Shown one piece after another: positions 17,128 to 26,036 of a stretch of DNA of 64,000 nucleotides. Source of the DNA: Bacteroidota bacterium (GTDB lineage: Bacteria > Bacteroidota > Bacteroidia > Chitinophagales > Chitinophagaceae). The notes beneath the pieces were generated by a model. The model was not told where the DNA came from. It ran no database searches and saw only the letters and a list, made by a program, of their open reading frames with translations. The position numbers and the translations under genes are program-made. Numbering within the stretch: position 1 is the stretch's first letter; every line of letters starts with the position of its first letter. Location of the stretch: contig JAFDYD010000028.1 in NCBI GenBank assembly GCA_018267615.1, forward strand, positions 29,516 through 93,515, read 5' to 3'.

Positions 17128-18444
17128 ATGCAAATTGATAAAATAACTTATGAAGATCTTTCGATTTTTAATGATGACGAGGAGTCGTCCATCTTTCATA
17201 AGTTAAATTTTACAAGAACGATCGGAGGGCAAAATCGTTTGCTGCAATTTTTCAATAACCCTTTTAGCGATCTCAAGCATATTACAGATACACAGAAAAT
17301 TCTTGCGCTTATTCTCAAAAATGTCGACGATTGGCCGGGTTCGATTTCAAACGGAACGATTATGGTGATAGAGAGATTTTATGAAACGGCCCTGGATGAA
17401 ATTCCTTCACATCCCAATTTTGTCAATGCAATTTCCTACAAATTACTTCACGGACCAGATTATGCTTTGTTAAGATATTCTCTTACTCATTTCTCGGATT
17501 TCACACGGGGAATGGAATCGTTGGTTAAAATATTTGATGAGGATAATTGTCCCGCTATGCTCAGATCATACCTGCATCGCGTGAAATCATTATTAAACAG
17601 TGAAGAAATCCGGGCGCTGAACAAAACGGATAAGAGTGTGCCGTTTTCGGCTATACAAACAGTTTATTACGGACACTATATTCGCGAACGGTTTAAAAAT
17701 AATGCCTTTGAATTGATTGAGATTTATGGTCGATTGGATGCCTGGTATTCGATGGCCATGGCTACGCAAAAATTCAATATGGCGATTCCGGAATTTATTG
17801 AGACCAATCAAACATTTATCGACGCTTCGTCCCTCTATCATGTTCTACTTCATAAAGCCGTTGCTTACGAGGTGCAAATGAACCGCGAAAGCAATTTTGT
17901 TTTTTTAACCGGCGCGAATATGGCAGGCAAGAGTACTTTTATAAAAGCGGTAGGTGCTGCTGTTTTTCTCGCACATCTTGGTATGGGCGTTCCGGCAAAT
18001 TCCATGCAGTTGAGTTTGTTTGACGGGATACTCAGCAATATCAACGTTGTTGATAATATCGTTAAGGGTGAAAGTTATTTTTTTAATGAAGTTCAACGTA
18101 TCCGCAATACACTGATCAAGATAACAGATAATCGAAAATGGCTTGTGTTGATAGATGAATTATTTAAAGGAACAAATGTGCAGGATGCAATGAAATGCTC
18201 TTCGACTGTAATCAAAGGATTGATCAAAATAAAAAATTCGGTATTTATTCTCTCCACCCATTTATATGAAATCGCTGAGGAACTAAAACAATATCCCAAT
18301 ATATCTTTCAAATATTTTGAAACAAGTATCAATGATGACCAGCTTGAATTCAGTTACCAATTGAAAGAGGGCATCAGTAATGACCGTCTCGGTTATTTGA
18401 TTTTAAAAAGAGAGAAGGTTGTTGAAATGTTGGAGAAATTGTAG
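17128..18444 (+). CDS. MutS-related ATPase without mismatch-recognition domain
   Basis: About 438 residues from the ATG at 17128. The N-terminal half resembles the MutS lever/clamp core (RLLQFFNNPFSDLKHITD). The C-terminal half is the MutS ABC-type ATPase: Walker A TGANMAGKSTF, Walker B LVLIDELFKGTN and the switch His in FILSTHLYEIAEEL. The DNA-binding mismatch recognition domain I is absent, so this is not the housekeeping MutS. Such short MutS-like proteins are widespread in Bacteroidota and their role is unclear. The upstream ATG at 17062 lies in an inverted repeat and is unlikely. Confidence 0.85.
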   Translation: MQIDKITYEDLSIFNDDEESSIFHKLNFTRTIGGQNRLLQFFNNPFSDLKHITDTQKILALILKNVDDWPGSISNGTIMVIERFYETALDEIPSHPNFVNAISYKLLHGPDYALLRYSLTHFSDFTRGMESLVKIFDEDNCPAMLRSYLHRVKSLLNSEEIRALNKTDKSVPFSAIQTVYYGHYIRERFKNNAFELIEIYGRLDAWYSMAMATQKFNMAIPEFIETNQTFIDASSLYHVLLHKAVAYEVQMNRESNFVFLTGANMAGKSTFIKAVGAAVFLAHLGMGVPANSMQLSLFDGILSNINVVDNIVKGESYFFNEVQRIRNTLIKITDNRKWLVLIDELFKGTNVQDAMKCSSTVIKGLIKIKNSVFILSTHLYEIAEELKQYPNISFKYFETSINDDQLEFSYQLKEGISNDRLGYLILKREKVVEMLEKL

Positions 18445-18471
18445 ATGAATTCCCGCATGGACAATTTTTGA

Positions 18472-18644
18472 TAGTGTCTCGGTTTGATTTTTTTTAAGGT
18501 GGAAGGTGTGGGGTATAAGGTATGGCAGCTGTTAATTAATAATGTTGTTTAGTCTGAAAAACAAAAACCATGAGTAGAAAATGAGCTCTGCCATACCTTA
18601 TACCCCACACCTTCCACCTTAAAAAAAATCAAACCGAGACACTA
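18472..18644. mobile_element. MITE-like palindromic element, copy 2 (perfect 57-bp arms)
   Basis: The arms 18472-18528 and 18588-18644 are perfectly complementary over 57 nt, starting TAGTGTCTCGGTTTGATTTT. The 59-nt loop matches the reverse complement of the loop at 2379-2542 over most of its length, including TTAATTAATAATGTTG. Shared termini, arms and loop make these two copies of one element. No ORF is present. I see no target-site duplication here. It lies 27 nt after the MutS-like stop codon. Confidence 0.88.
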
Positions 18645-18673
18645 CTCCCCTTCTCACTACTTCTCATATTTCA

Positions 18674-18681
18674 TATATTCG
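18674..18681 (+). promoter_or_regulatory. Predicted -7 box (TATATTCG) for the DUF3179 gene
   Basis: TAnnTTCG ending five nt before the ATG at 18687, in the same geometry as ubiE. A leaderless mRNA is inferred. Confidence 0.42.
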
Positions 18682-18686
18682 TAAAC

Positions 18687-19865
18687 ATGAAAAGACCCCT
18701 GCTGCTGATATTTGCCTTTGCGATTTTACTGACTGTGGAAATACTCCGCGTATATTTTATAATGCCATTTCCTGGTAGTCAGCGTTCAAATACGATCGAT
18801 ATCGCCTACTTTATCAATAATAACATTTGGTGGATACGCCTGCTGCTGATCATCCTAATGATATCATCTGTGTTATATTATCTGAGGAAAGGAAGATGGT
18901 GGCAAAAAACCATTTTGATTTTTTTCATGCTGCTTTATGGATTGATTGCTTATGCTTTCAATTTCAAATTTCTTGCAGATAAAATGTTCTATCAACCCAA
19001 AGAAAAATTATTTGCTACTACTGCTGCAGACACAACAGATAAAAATAAATTAATCATTGGTGTTGCTTTGGGCGATGAAGCAAAAGCCTACCCGATTGAA
19101 ATTATTGGTTACCACCACCAGGTACGAGATACAGTTGACCATCAACCGGTGATGATTACCTACTGTACTGTTTGCCGGACCGGCCGCGTTTATAGTCCCT
19201 TTGTAGATGGCAAAATGGAACAATTCAGGCTTGTTGGCATGGATCATTTCAATGCAATGTTTGAAGATCAAACAACAAAAAGCTGGTGGCAACAGGCAAC
19301 CGGTGTAGCAATTGCCGGCTCTTTAAAAGGAAAACAATTACCGGAAATATTTTCGAGACAAATGCGTCTTGGTGATTGGCTGATATTACATCCAAATAGC
19401 ACGGTGTTGCAACCCGACAAAAATTTCAAAGAACAATATGATAGCCTGAAAGGATACGACGCAGGAACAATTCATAGCGGTCTTGAAAAACGCGACAGTG
19501 CATCATGGAAATTTAAATCATGGGTCATTGGAATTAATCTTAATGGTCAAAGTAAGGCTTATGACTGGAATACACTTACGGAGAAAAAAGTGATCCATGA
19601 TCAGATCGGCAAAACGCGCATATTGCTCACCGTTGAACCCGATAACAGAACATTTTATGCATTTGCACTGAGCGATACATCGAATTTCAGTTTCGATCCG
19701 GCAACAAATCTTTTAAAAGACGATCATTCAAAATTAATCTGCAAGCTGAATGGTCAGTGTACCAATGAAGCGATGAAGGAAGTCGCATTGGTGCCAATAC
19801 AAGCCTACCAGGAATTCTGGCATTCATGGAGAACATTCCACCCGAGCACCACGAAATATGAATAA
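18687..19865 (+). CDS. DUF3179-domain membrane protein
   Basis: A 392-residue protein with three predicted N-terminal membrane helices (about residues 5-25, 45-65, 75-95), followed by a DUF3179 domain. The diagnostic parts are VMITYCTVCRTGRVYSP, FRLVGMDHFNAMFEDQTTKSWW, QQATGVAIAGSLKGKQLPE and the WLILHPNS segment. DUF3179 proteins have no established function. The conserved TYCxxC motif suggests metal binding or redox chemistry outside the membrane. The gene stands alone, downstream of the palindromic element. Confidence 0.85.
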   Translation: MKRPLLLIFAFAILLTVEILRVYFIMPFPGSQRSNTIDIAYFINNNIWWIRLLLIILMISSVLYYLRKGRWWQKTILIFFMLLYGLIAYAFNFKFLADKMFYQPKEKLFATTAADTTDKNKLIIGVALGDEAKAYPIEIIGYHHQVRDTVDHQPVMITYCTVCRTGRVYSPFVDGKMEQFRLVGMDHFNAMFEDQTTKSWWQQATGVAIAGSLKGKQLPEIFSRQMRLGDWLILHPNSTVLQPDKNFKEQYDSLKGYDAGTIHSGLEKRDSASWKFKSWVIGINLNGQSKAYDWNTLTEKKVIHDQIGKTRILLTVEPDNRTFYAFALSDTSNFSFDPATNLLKDDHSKLICKLNGQCTNEAMKEVALVPIQAYQEFWHSWRTFHPSTTKYE

Positions 19866-20032
19866 GTGCCGCGAATAAATACTACAAACAGGCAGTAGGC
19901 CAGCATGCTCAATTATCTATCTTGATGTTTTAACCCAGCAATATTGTTGTTGAAACAGAGATAATCATTTCGGTAATTTAAATTTCATTGCTCAATCGTT
20001 CGATAGCAAAATTGCCTCACTGAATTTCAAGT

Positions 20033-21574
20033 ATGCTTGTTAAGACTTTTGGCAGCGCCGTGTACGGCGTTGAAGCCACCACAATAACCGTTGAAGTAAA
20101 CGTATTGAATGGCAGTAAATATTTTATCGTCGGGTTGCCGGACAATGCAGTGAAAGAAAGTTTGCAGCGCGTGGAAAGTTCTATCAAGAGTAACGGTTAT
20201 TATATGCCGCGCACAAAATTGGTGGTCAGCCTGGCCCCGGCAGATCTTCGCAAATCAGGTTCCGCATTTGATTTACCAATTGCATTAGGAACTCTTGGTG
20301 CAACCGAGCAAATTCAAAATATCGATCTCTTTGAAAAATATGTGATGATGGGTGAATTGAATTTAGATGGCACCATTCAACCCATAAAAGGCGCGTTGCC
20401 GATCGCCATCCAGGCAAGAAAAGAAAATTTCAAAGGCCTTATTGTTCCTTATCAGAATGCAAGAGAAGCGGCGATGGTTGACAAACTCGAAGTGTTTGGT
20501 GTGAAGCATATAAACGAAGTGATCAATTTTTTCAACAATATCCATGCACTCGAAGCTGTCGTTGTCAATCCACAAGATGAATTTTACGCTTCACAATATG
20601 ATTTCGATATTGATTTCAGCGATGTGAAGGGCCAGGAAAATATTAAACGCGCGTTGGAAATCGCAGCTGCCGGTGGTCATAATGCCATACTCATTGGTCC
20701 GCCCGGCGCGGGCAAAACCATGCTTGCAAAAAGACTTCCTACTATTCTTCCACCATTGACGCTATATGAAACGCTTGAAACAACAAAGATTCACAGCGTG
20801 GCCGGCAAACTGCCAGAACATGCAACATTGATTGCAAAACGACCCTTTCGATCTCCGCACCATACCATCTCAGACGCAGCGCTTGTTGGCGGTGGTGGAA
20901 TCCCACAACCGGGAGAAATTTCACTTGCACACAATGGTGTTTTATTTCTCGACGAATTACCGGAATTCAAGCGCAGCGTTTTGGAAGTAATGCGCCAACC
21001 AATGGAAGAAAGAAGAGTAACTATAAGCCGTGCAAAAGTCGCCATCGATTTTCCTGCGAGCTTTATGCTGATAGCATCTATGAATCCATGCCCTTGCGGA
21101 TTTTATAATCATCCCGAAAAAGAATGTAGTTGTGCACCAGGCACGGTACAAAAATATTTGAATAAAATCTCCGGTCCTCTACTCGACCGAATTGACCTGC
21201 ATGTTGAAGTAACACCAGTTGCCTTTTCAGAATTATCATCACAAAAAAAAGGAGAGCCATCTTCGGCTATACGTGACCGTGTAATCAGGGCAAGAGAAAA
21301 ACAGGTGGCAAGATACGCTGGGCATCCGGGTATTTATGCAAACGCGCAAATGAGCAGCAGGCTTTTGAAAGAAATATGCGTTATTCAGACACCGGGACAA
21401 AACTTATTAAAGTCTGCAATGGCGAAATTAAATCTATCCGCGCGGGCATATGACCGGATTTTGAAAGTATCAAGAACAATCGCAGATCTGGCGGAATCTG
21501 AAAATATTAATATAGAACATTTGGCGGAAGCGATCCAATATCGAAGTCTTGATCGGCAAGGATGGGCGGGATAA
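20033..21574 (+). CDS. YifB/ComM family Mg-chelatase-like AAA+ ATPase
   Basis: A 513-residue protein. The N-terminal ChlI-like domain (about residues 1-170) begins MLVKTFGSAVYGVEA and contains FYIVGLPD-type FIVGLPDNAVKESLQRV. The AAA+ module follows, with Walker A GPPGAGKTML, Walker B VLFLDELPEF and the sensor region ASMNPCPCG. A C-terminal Mg-chelatase helical domain ends in RSLDRQGWAG. Characterised ComM is a helicase that helps branch migration during natural transformation. Whether this organism is competent cannot be told from the window. The gene appears monocistronic. Confidence 0.93.
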   Translation: MLVKTFGSAVYGVEATTITVEVNVLNGSKYFIVGLPDNAVKESLQRVESSIKSNGYYMPRTKLVVSLAPADLRKSGSAFDLPIALGTLGATEQIQNIDLFEKYVMMGELNLDGTIQPIKGALPIAIQARKENFKGLIVPYQNAREAAMVDKLEVFGVKHINEVINFFNNIHALEAVVVNPQDEFYASQYDFDIDFSDVKGQENIKRALEIAAAGGHNAILIGPPGAGKTMLAKRLPTILPPLTLYETLETTKIHSVAGKLPEHATLIAKRPFRSPHHTISDAALVGGGGIPQPGEISLAHNGVLFLDELPEFKRSVLEVMRQPMEERRVTISRAKVAIDFPASFMLIASMNPCPCGFYNHPEKECSCAPGTVQKYLNKISGPLLDRIDLHVEVTPVAFSELSSQKKGEPSSAIRDRVIRAREKQVARYAGHPGIYANAQMSSRLLKEICVIQTPGQNLLKSAMAKLNLSARAYDRILKVSRTIADLAESENINIEHLAEAIQYRSLDRQGWAG

Positions 21575-21673
21575 AAAACGGGCCTGTATTCTCAGCGTAG
21601 AAAAGATAAAATAAAAATGTGCAAATCCTTTGAAAGTAATTTTAGGAATTGCACATCGATAATGAAGTTGTAT

Positions 21674-22441
21674 TTAATCAGGCGAAACGGTTTTCGCAAA
21701 AACCAAACCTGGTGTATTCTCAATCATTAAAGATTTGTCTTCATTTTTTTCCTTGCCCTTGAATGAAAATATGCTTTTCAAAACCTGGATTGCAGTAAGA
21801 CGGATAATTTTAAAATCGAGAGATGCATTTGCATTACGGACATAAAAAGCATCCCATTGATATCTATGAAAAATACTGTGGAAATTTTTAGCAGGACCAC
21901 GATATCCTTTCACCTGGGCCATACCGGTAATACCTGGTTTTGCATAATGACGTAAACGGTAGTTGTTTACTATTTTACCGAAATCATCATTGTCCTTATG
22001 CATATGCGGACGAGGTCCTACAATACTCATATCACCGATGAGCACATTAAAAAACTGTGGCAATTCATCCAAGCTCGAAATTCGTAGAAATTTGCCGAGG
22101 CGCGTGATACGCGGATCATTTGAAACTGCCTGCTCATGATCACAACCGGGATTAACTACCATTGTTCTGAATTTAAAACAACGGAATGTTTTGCCAAGAA
22201 ATCCTACCCTTTTTTGTATAAAAAATACCGGTCCTTTCGAGTCGAGCTTAATAAGTATAGCCAACAACGGTACCAGCCAGCTCAATAAGAATACGACCAC
22301 AGATACAGAAAAGATGATATCAAAAGCTCTTTTGTAGGTTAAATAGAATCGACGACCCGTTAATTCATTTCGAAAGCTTGCTGAACCTTTCTTTATGTTT
22401 ATCTCTTTAATGAATAATTTTTCTTTTGCAATTCCAAGCAT
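21674..22441 (-). CDS. Sugar transferase (polyprenyl phosphate phosphoglycosyl transferase)
   Basis: A 255-residue monotopic phosphoglycosyl transferase of the WcaJ/WbaP C-terminal type, which loads the first sugar phosphate onto undecaprenyl phosphate. One membrane helix (IIFSVSVVVFLLSWLVPLLAILIKL, about residues 38-62) precedes KRVGFLGKTFRCFKFRTMV, ISSLDELPQFFNVLIGDMSIVGPRPH with the catalytic Asp-Glu pair, and KPGITGMAQVKG. It lacks the multi-helix N-terminal module of WcaJ. It is the last gene of the minus-strand polysaccharide operon and is followed by no clear terminator. Confidence 0.92.
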   Translation of the reverse strand: MLGIAKEKLFIKEINIKKGSASFRNELTGRRFYLTYKRAFDIIFSVSVVVFLLSWLVPLLAILIKLDSKGPVFFIQKRVGFLGKTFRCFKFRTMVVNPGCDHEQAVSNDPRITRLGKFLRISSLDELPQFFNVLIGDMSIVGPRPHMHKDNDDFGKIVNNYRLRHYAKPGITGMAQVKGYRGPAKNFHSIFHRYQWDAFYVRNANASLDFKIIRLTAIQVLKSIFSFKGKEKNEDKSLMIENTPGLVFAKTVSPD

Positions 22442-22876
22442 CAGGTACCTAATTTATGGTTTATTAAGGATATAGCAACAATCGTAGGGATGTGTAAATC
22501 AACTTGTTATCACAAGGACGCAATTATTGAAACTAAAACGATTTTCAAATAGCCCACTAATTAATCACCGTTTACTTCCAATTTTCTTGCCAGTTAAACT
22601 TCTAATCAATTGTTCTTTTGTTAAGAAGATTAAAAAATTCCCTAATACATAATGATTTACGCAAAGGATGACACGTGTTTTTTCAAAAAGGTTGCACGGA
22701 GATGTTGTTAATTTTAAATGGGTCAGATTCTCATTTGAAAAACATGAAACGGACATCTTGCCTTTTTATTGTTATGTGTGATCGTCAAAACTCATTCTGA
22801 TCCCATGATAAGAGATTACACCTAAGAGATGGGTAATTAACCATCAGCAGGCGAATAGATTGAATTTGTAATCTTA
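22442..22876. other. 435-nt gap inside the polysaccharide operon, possible gene remnant
   Basis: This is an unusually large gap in an otherwise tightly packed minus-strand run. It holds one open frame on the minus strand at 22565-22756 (63 codons, ending LTGKKIGSKR) that I do not recognise. It may be chance, a tiny gene or a decayed fragment. I see no inverted repeat of the kind found in other gaps. Confidence 0.4.
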
Positions 22877-23965
22877 TTATGAACTGCGTTTTACTATTTC
22901 TTCATAAGCAACCGCAGTTTTTTTAGCAGCAATTTTCCAGGTATAGTGATTGAATATTTTTTTGATGAGCTCTTCGTTCGCGGGACTTGCGGCTGCTTTT
23001 TCAATTGCTGATGATATAGAATCCGGAGATTGTGGATCGCAGTACCAAGCCATATCTTCAAAATATTCTCTTGTATCTCCTTTGTCAGTAATTACGATGT
23101 TGCAGCCCATAGCAGCAGCTTCGAGACTACTCAGTCCAGTTGTCTCAAACCAACTCGGCAGTATATGCACTTTCGCTAAGGAATAATATTTAATGAGTTC
23201 TTCTCTTTCCAAAGGCCCTGTAAATTTTATGTTGTCATGTGCGATCCTTTTACATTCTTCATAATACTTATATTGGTTGGTTGAATGTGCACCGACGATA
23301 CATACATTGAATCTTGAACCATTCATCGCCTTAATAAGATTGAGTTGGTTTTTTAAACCTTCAATCCTCGCAACACAAATTATCAGATCGTCCTGTCGCA
23401 CCTGAGCATGCCCTGTATTTACAAAAACATTTTCATCAATAGCATTTGGAATGACCTTATACTTCTGCGGAATCCCATATCGTTGAAGTAAACGTTTATA
23501 CTCATTTTCTGAATTGGGCAATAGGCAGGCAGCATTTGACAGAATATATTTTATTGTTTTTCGCTGACCCCACCAGATATATTTCCTGCTGATTATTTTT
23601 TCGTTGTTTTTAATGCTCCGCGCGATTGCCTTGAAATATTCAATTTGATCGGCTGACAAAAAAGAGAAAATTATTTTCGCAAATCCACGGCGCACTTTTT
23701 TTTCATATTCAGAATAATCCACAAATATTGTTGAAACAACATAAGGTTTTCCAGAATCGATAATGTGCTGTAGTATGTCAGCCGGCCTTATGATATTGAA
23801 AAAATGAATCAAATCGTATCCACGATAATCTATCTTTTCATTCGTCAATCGAATATCCACAGATACCCCCGATGTTCGGAGATATTCTGCAGTCTTTATG
23901 ATCTGCACGGTGTCTCCACCGGTATTCGTAAACAACGTAGACCTGGATATGAAAAGGATTCTCAA
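22877..23965 (-). CDS. Glycosyltransferase family 4 (GT-B)
   Basis: A 362-residue retaining-type GT-B glycosyltransferase. The N-terminus RILFISRSTLFTNTGGDT is typical. Residues of about 195-330 hold the donor-binding half: LIICVARIEGLKNQLNLIKAMN, IKFTGPLEREELIKYYSLAKVHILPSW and FETTGLSSLEAAAMGCNIV, with the conserved E-x7-E pattern. The start is a TTG (23965-23963) overlapping the TGA stop of the preceding wzy-like gene, which suggests translational coupling. It probably adds a sugar to the repeat unit of the surface polysaccharide. Confidence 0.88.
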   Translation of the reverse strand: MRILFISRSTLFTNTGGDTVQIIKTAEYLRTSGVSVDIRLTNEKIDYRGYDLIHFFNIIRPADILQHIIDSGKPYVVSTIFVDYSEYEKKVRRGFAKIIFSFLSADQIEYFKAIARSIKNNEKIISRKYIWWGQRKTIKYILSNAACLLPNSENEYKRLLQRYGIPQKYKVIPNAIDENVFVNTGHAQVRQDDLIICVARIEGLKNQLNLIKAMNGSRFNVCIVGAHSTNQYKYYEECKRIAHDNIKFTGPLEREELIKYYSLAKVHILPSWFETTGLSSLEAAAMGCNIVITDKGDTREYFEDMAWYCDPQSPDSISSAIEKAAASPANEELIKKIFNHYTWKIAAKKTAVAYEEIVKRSS

Positions 23966-25254
23966 TTTTCCTTCTTTAAAACTTGTGATTGTAGATGTTT
24001 CTTTTTTCTCGGATAAAAATTGCCTTTGTCAAATTCTTCAAAAATTCCCTGATGAAATGCAAAGATCCAGATTAGATATTCTGCAATATTTGTGATATAG
24101 CTGCCTGTAAATTGGTAAATGAAAATAAAAAGAAACAGACCAAGTCGATAGTAATTTTCATAAACCTTTGTCTTAAAGAAAAAATATATCTCTATACCAA
24201 AGCGACCAATCAATCCCACAAGCCCAAATGCTGCCAGCGTATCGCCCAGAACATTTGGAATTACCAGGCCTGCAGTAGTAAAATTAGATCTCCCATAGAA
24301 TTTTTTAAATATCGCAAGGCTCAAATCTTTTACCTGGCCCGGCCCACATCCAAACCAAATACTTTTTTGACTGGCAATTTTCCAACCAAGGTAAAACGAA
24401 TCAAAAGTTCTTCCTTTGAAAGAAGTATCGTGCCCGGTAAATACATTCGTCATGCGAATCACAAAAACACTATCCTGGAAAATGATAAGAATAACAGGTA
24501 TAGCAATAACCGCTATCACTCCCAAAAACAATAAATAAAAAGTTACACGTTTGTCGAAAAAACGATTGTACCCCCAAATCAATGTGAAAAGCAAAGAAAG
24601 AACCAAACCAAATATTCCTCCAAACGACAACGACAAAAGAATTGGAATAGTAACAAGAAAAAAAATAATGGCAGCATTATGCAATTTCAAAATAAACATC
24701 TTCAGATAATAATATAATGCAATGGGTGCAAACAAAACTGCATAGTAAGACGGTTCATATGTAAGCAATTGTAAACGCAATGTTTTTACGCCCGGGGTAA
24801 TTTCATTGGCATACCAAAATATATTTCTCAAAAAAGGACTAGCAAGCGCGAGTAATGCAAATGCAACGAGAACAATATTTACCAGGATAATTGCTTTATA
24901 TATTGTTCGCAGCGTTTTACATTCTTCCAAAAATTGAAAAACTGCCAGCGCAAAAACATATACCGCAAATAGAAGCAAAGACGACCTCAGGTAATAATAA
25001 AAATTTACTCCATTGATAAAGTGAATGATAGCATATGGCAAGAGCACTATAACAAATACGTACACATATTTGAATGAAGGAAATTTAAGCAGCCAATATA
25101 AAAAAATGGGAGTTAATAATGTTGTGTACAACAAACCCAATGGCAATAAAAAACCATTCAGAAAAAAATATAAAAATGCAATGGGATAATATTTATTGAA
25201 CCGTATATCCAAAGCCATAGTTTGTAAAGTAACAGTTGGTTTCCGCCAGGCCAT
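23962..25254 (-). CDS. Wzy-like polysaccharide polymerase / O-antigen ligase family membrane protein
   Basis: A 430-residue integral membrane protein with about eleven predicted helices and a large loop at about residues 265-340 (TGHDTSFKGRTFDSFYLGWKIASQKSIWFGCGPGQ). This topology and the GxGPGQ-like loop fit the Wzy/O-antigen ligase superfamily, whose sequences are poorly conserved. Its ATG overlaps the TAA of the upstream methyltransferase by one base (TAATG), and its own stop overlaps the next start. It sits between wzx-like and glycosyltransferase genes, so repeat-unit polymerase is the most likely role. Confidence 0.82.
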   Translation of the reverse strand: MAWRKPTVTLQTMALDIRFNKYYPIAFLYFFLNGFLLPLGLLYTTLLTPIFLYWLLKFPSFKYVYVFVIVLLPYAIIHFINGVNFYYYLRSSLLLFAVYVFALAVFQFLEECKTLRTIYKAIILVNIVLVAFALLALASPFLRNIFWYANEITPGVKTLRLQLLTYEPSYYAVLFAPIALYYYLKMFILKLHNAAIIFFLVTIPILLSLSFGGIFGLVLSLLFTLIWGYNRFFDKRVTFYLLFLGVIAVIAIPVILIIFQDSVFVIRMTNVFTGHDTSFKGRTFDSFYLGWKIASQKSIWFGCGPGQVKDLSLAIFKKFYGRSNFTTAGLVIPNVLGDTLAAFGLVGLIGRFGIEIYFFFKTKVYENYYRLGLFLFIFIYQFTGSYITNIAEYLIWIFAFHQGIFEEFDKGNFYPRKKKHLQSQVLKKEN

Positions 25255-26006
25255 TAGGTTTTTTCAAAAAGATACACACCCACACCAAAGCCGCGTTCCC
25301 TGTCATATTCCTGGCCGAATTCATATCCATAAATATACCTTTGCTCCAGTACCTTACATCCGGTGAAACATTGAAAAATATATTCGGGAGTGAAAGCCCT
25401 GTGTGCGTTGAAATAAATTTTGCATTCATTATCGACCGGTACAGAAAAAAGAATTTTTCCTCCGGGCTTAGTGACTCTTATTAATTCCGATATTGCCTTT
25501 TCACTTCCTTTCGCATCCAATGGATCACCGTAACGGCCGAGCCCGATATGCTCAATAACACACAAAGATGAAATGGATTCTACACTGGAATCAGGAAAAG
25601 GCAGATCCAGGATTGTTCCGCTTTTGAAAAATAAGTTCGGAAGTTTGACTTCGATCGGCCTGATGTCAATAAAAGTAACAGGAACAAAGCCACTAATAAT
25701 TCCAATCGTTTTTACTGCGCTCGCAATGTCGATATGATGTGATGGTTTGTACGCGAAAATTTTTTCCGCTGCCCACGAATCTTGGTAAAAATAAATAGGT
25801 TCAACCGGTGTCAATGCGGTTTTATCCTGTAGGCACGGAAATAAATTATGCCCATACATTTTGAAAGAGGATGAAGCTATGTTTTTTTTATACCACCTGT
25901 AGTCTTTGTAGAACCAAAGAAAATTTTTGATCCACCGAAAAGGAGCGAATTTTATGTAATCCCTGTAAGTGGTAAAAAGAATATAATACTTCTTCAATTT
26001 TTTCAT
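25254..26006 (-). CDS. Class I SAM-dependent methyltransferase-like protein (DUF268-type)
   Basis: About 250 residues from the ATG at 26006; a TTG at 26030 could add eight residues. The sequence has HHIDIASAVKTIGIIS, an acidic strand PVTFIDIRPIE, DLPFPDSSVESISSLCVIEHIGLGRYG, VTKPGGKILFSVPV, and a C-terminal GFGVGVYLFEK. These are the pieces of a class I methyltransferase fold as seen in DUF268 proteins of polysaccharide loci. The substrate is unknown; modification of a glycan precursor is inferred from the neighbours. It is coupled to the wzy-like gene by a TAATG overlap. Confidence 0.75.
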   Translation of the reverse strand: MKKLKKYYILFTTYRDYIKFAPFRWIKNFLWFYKDYRWYKKNIASSSFKMYGHNLFPCLQDKTALTPVEPIYFYQDSWAAEKIFAYKPSHHIDIASAVKTIGIISGFVPVTFIDIRPIEVKLPNLFFKSGTILDLPFPDSSVESISSLCVIEHIGLGRYGDPLDAKGSEKAISELIRVTKPGGKILFSVPVDNECKIYFNAHRAFTPEYIFQCFTGCKVLEQRYIYGYEFGQEYDRERGFGVGVYLFEKT

Positions 26007-26036
26007 TTGTCCGGCAGATTTATTTGACAAAAAAAT

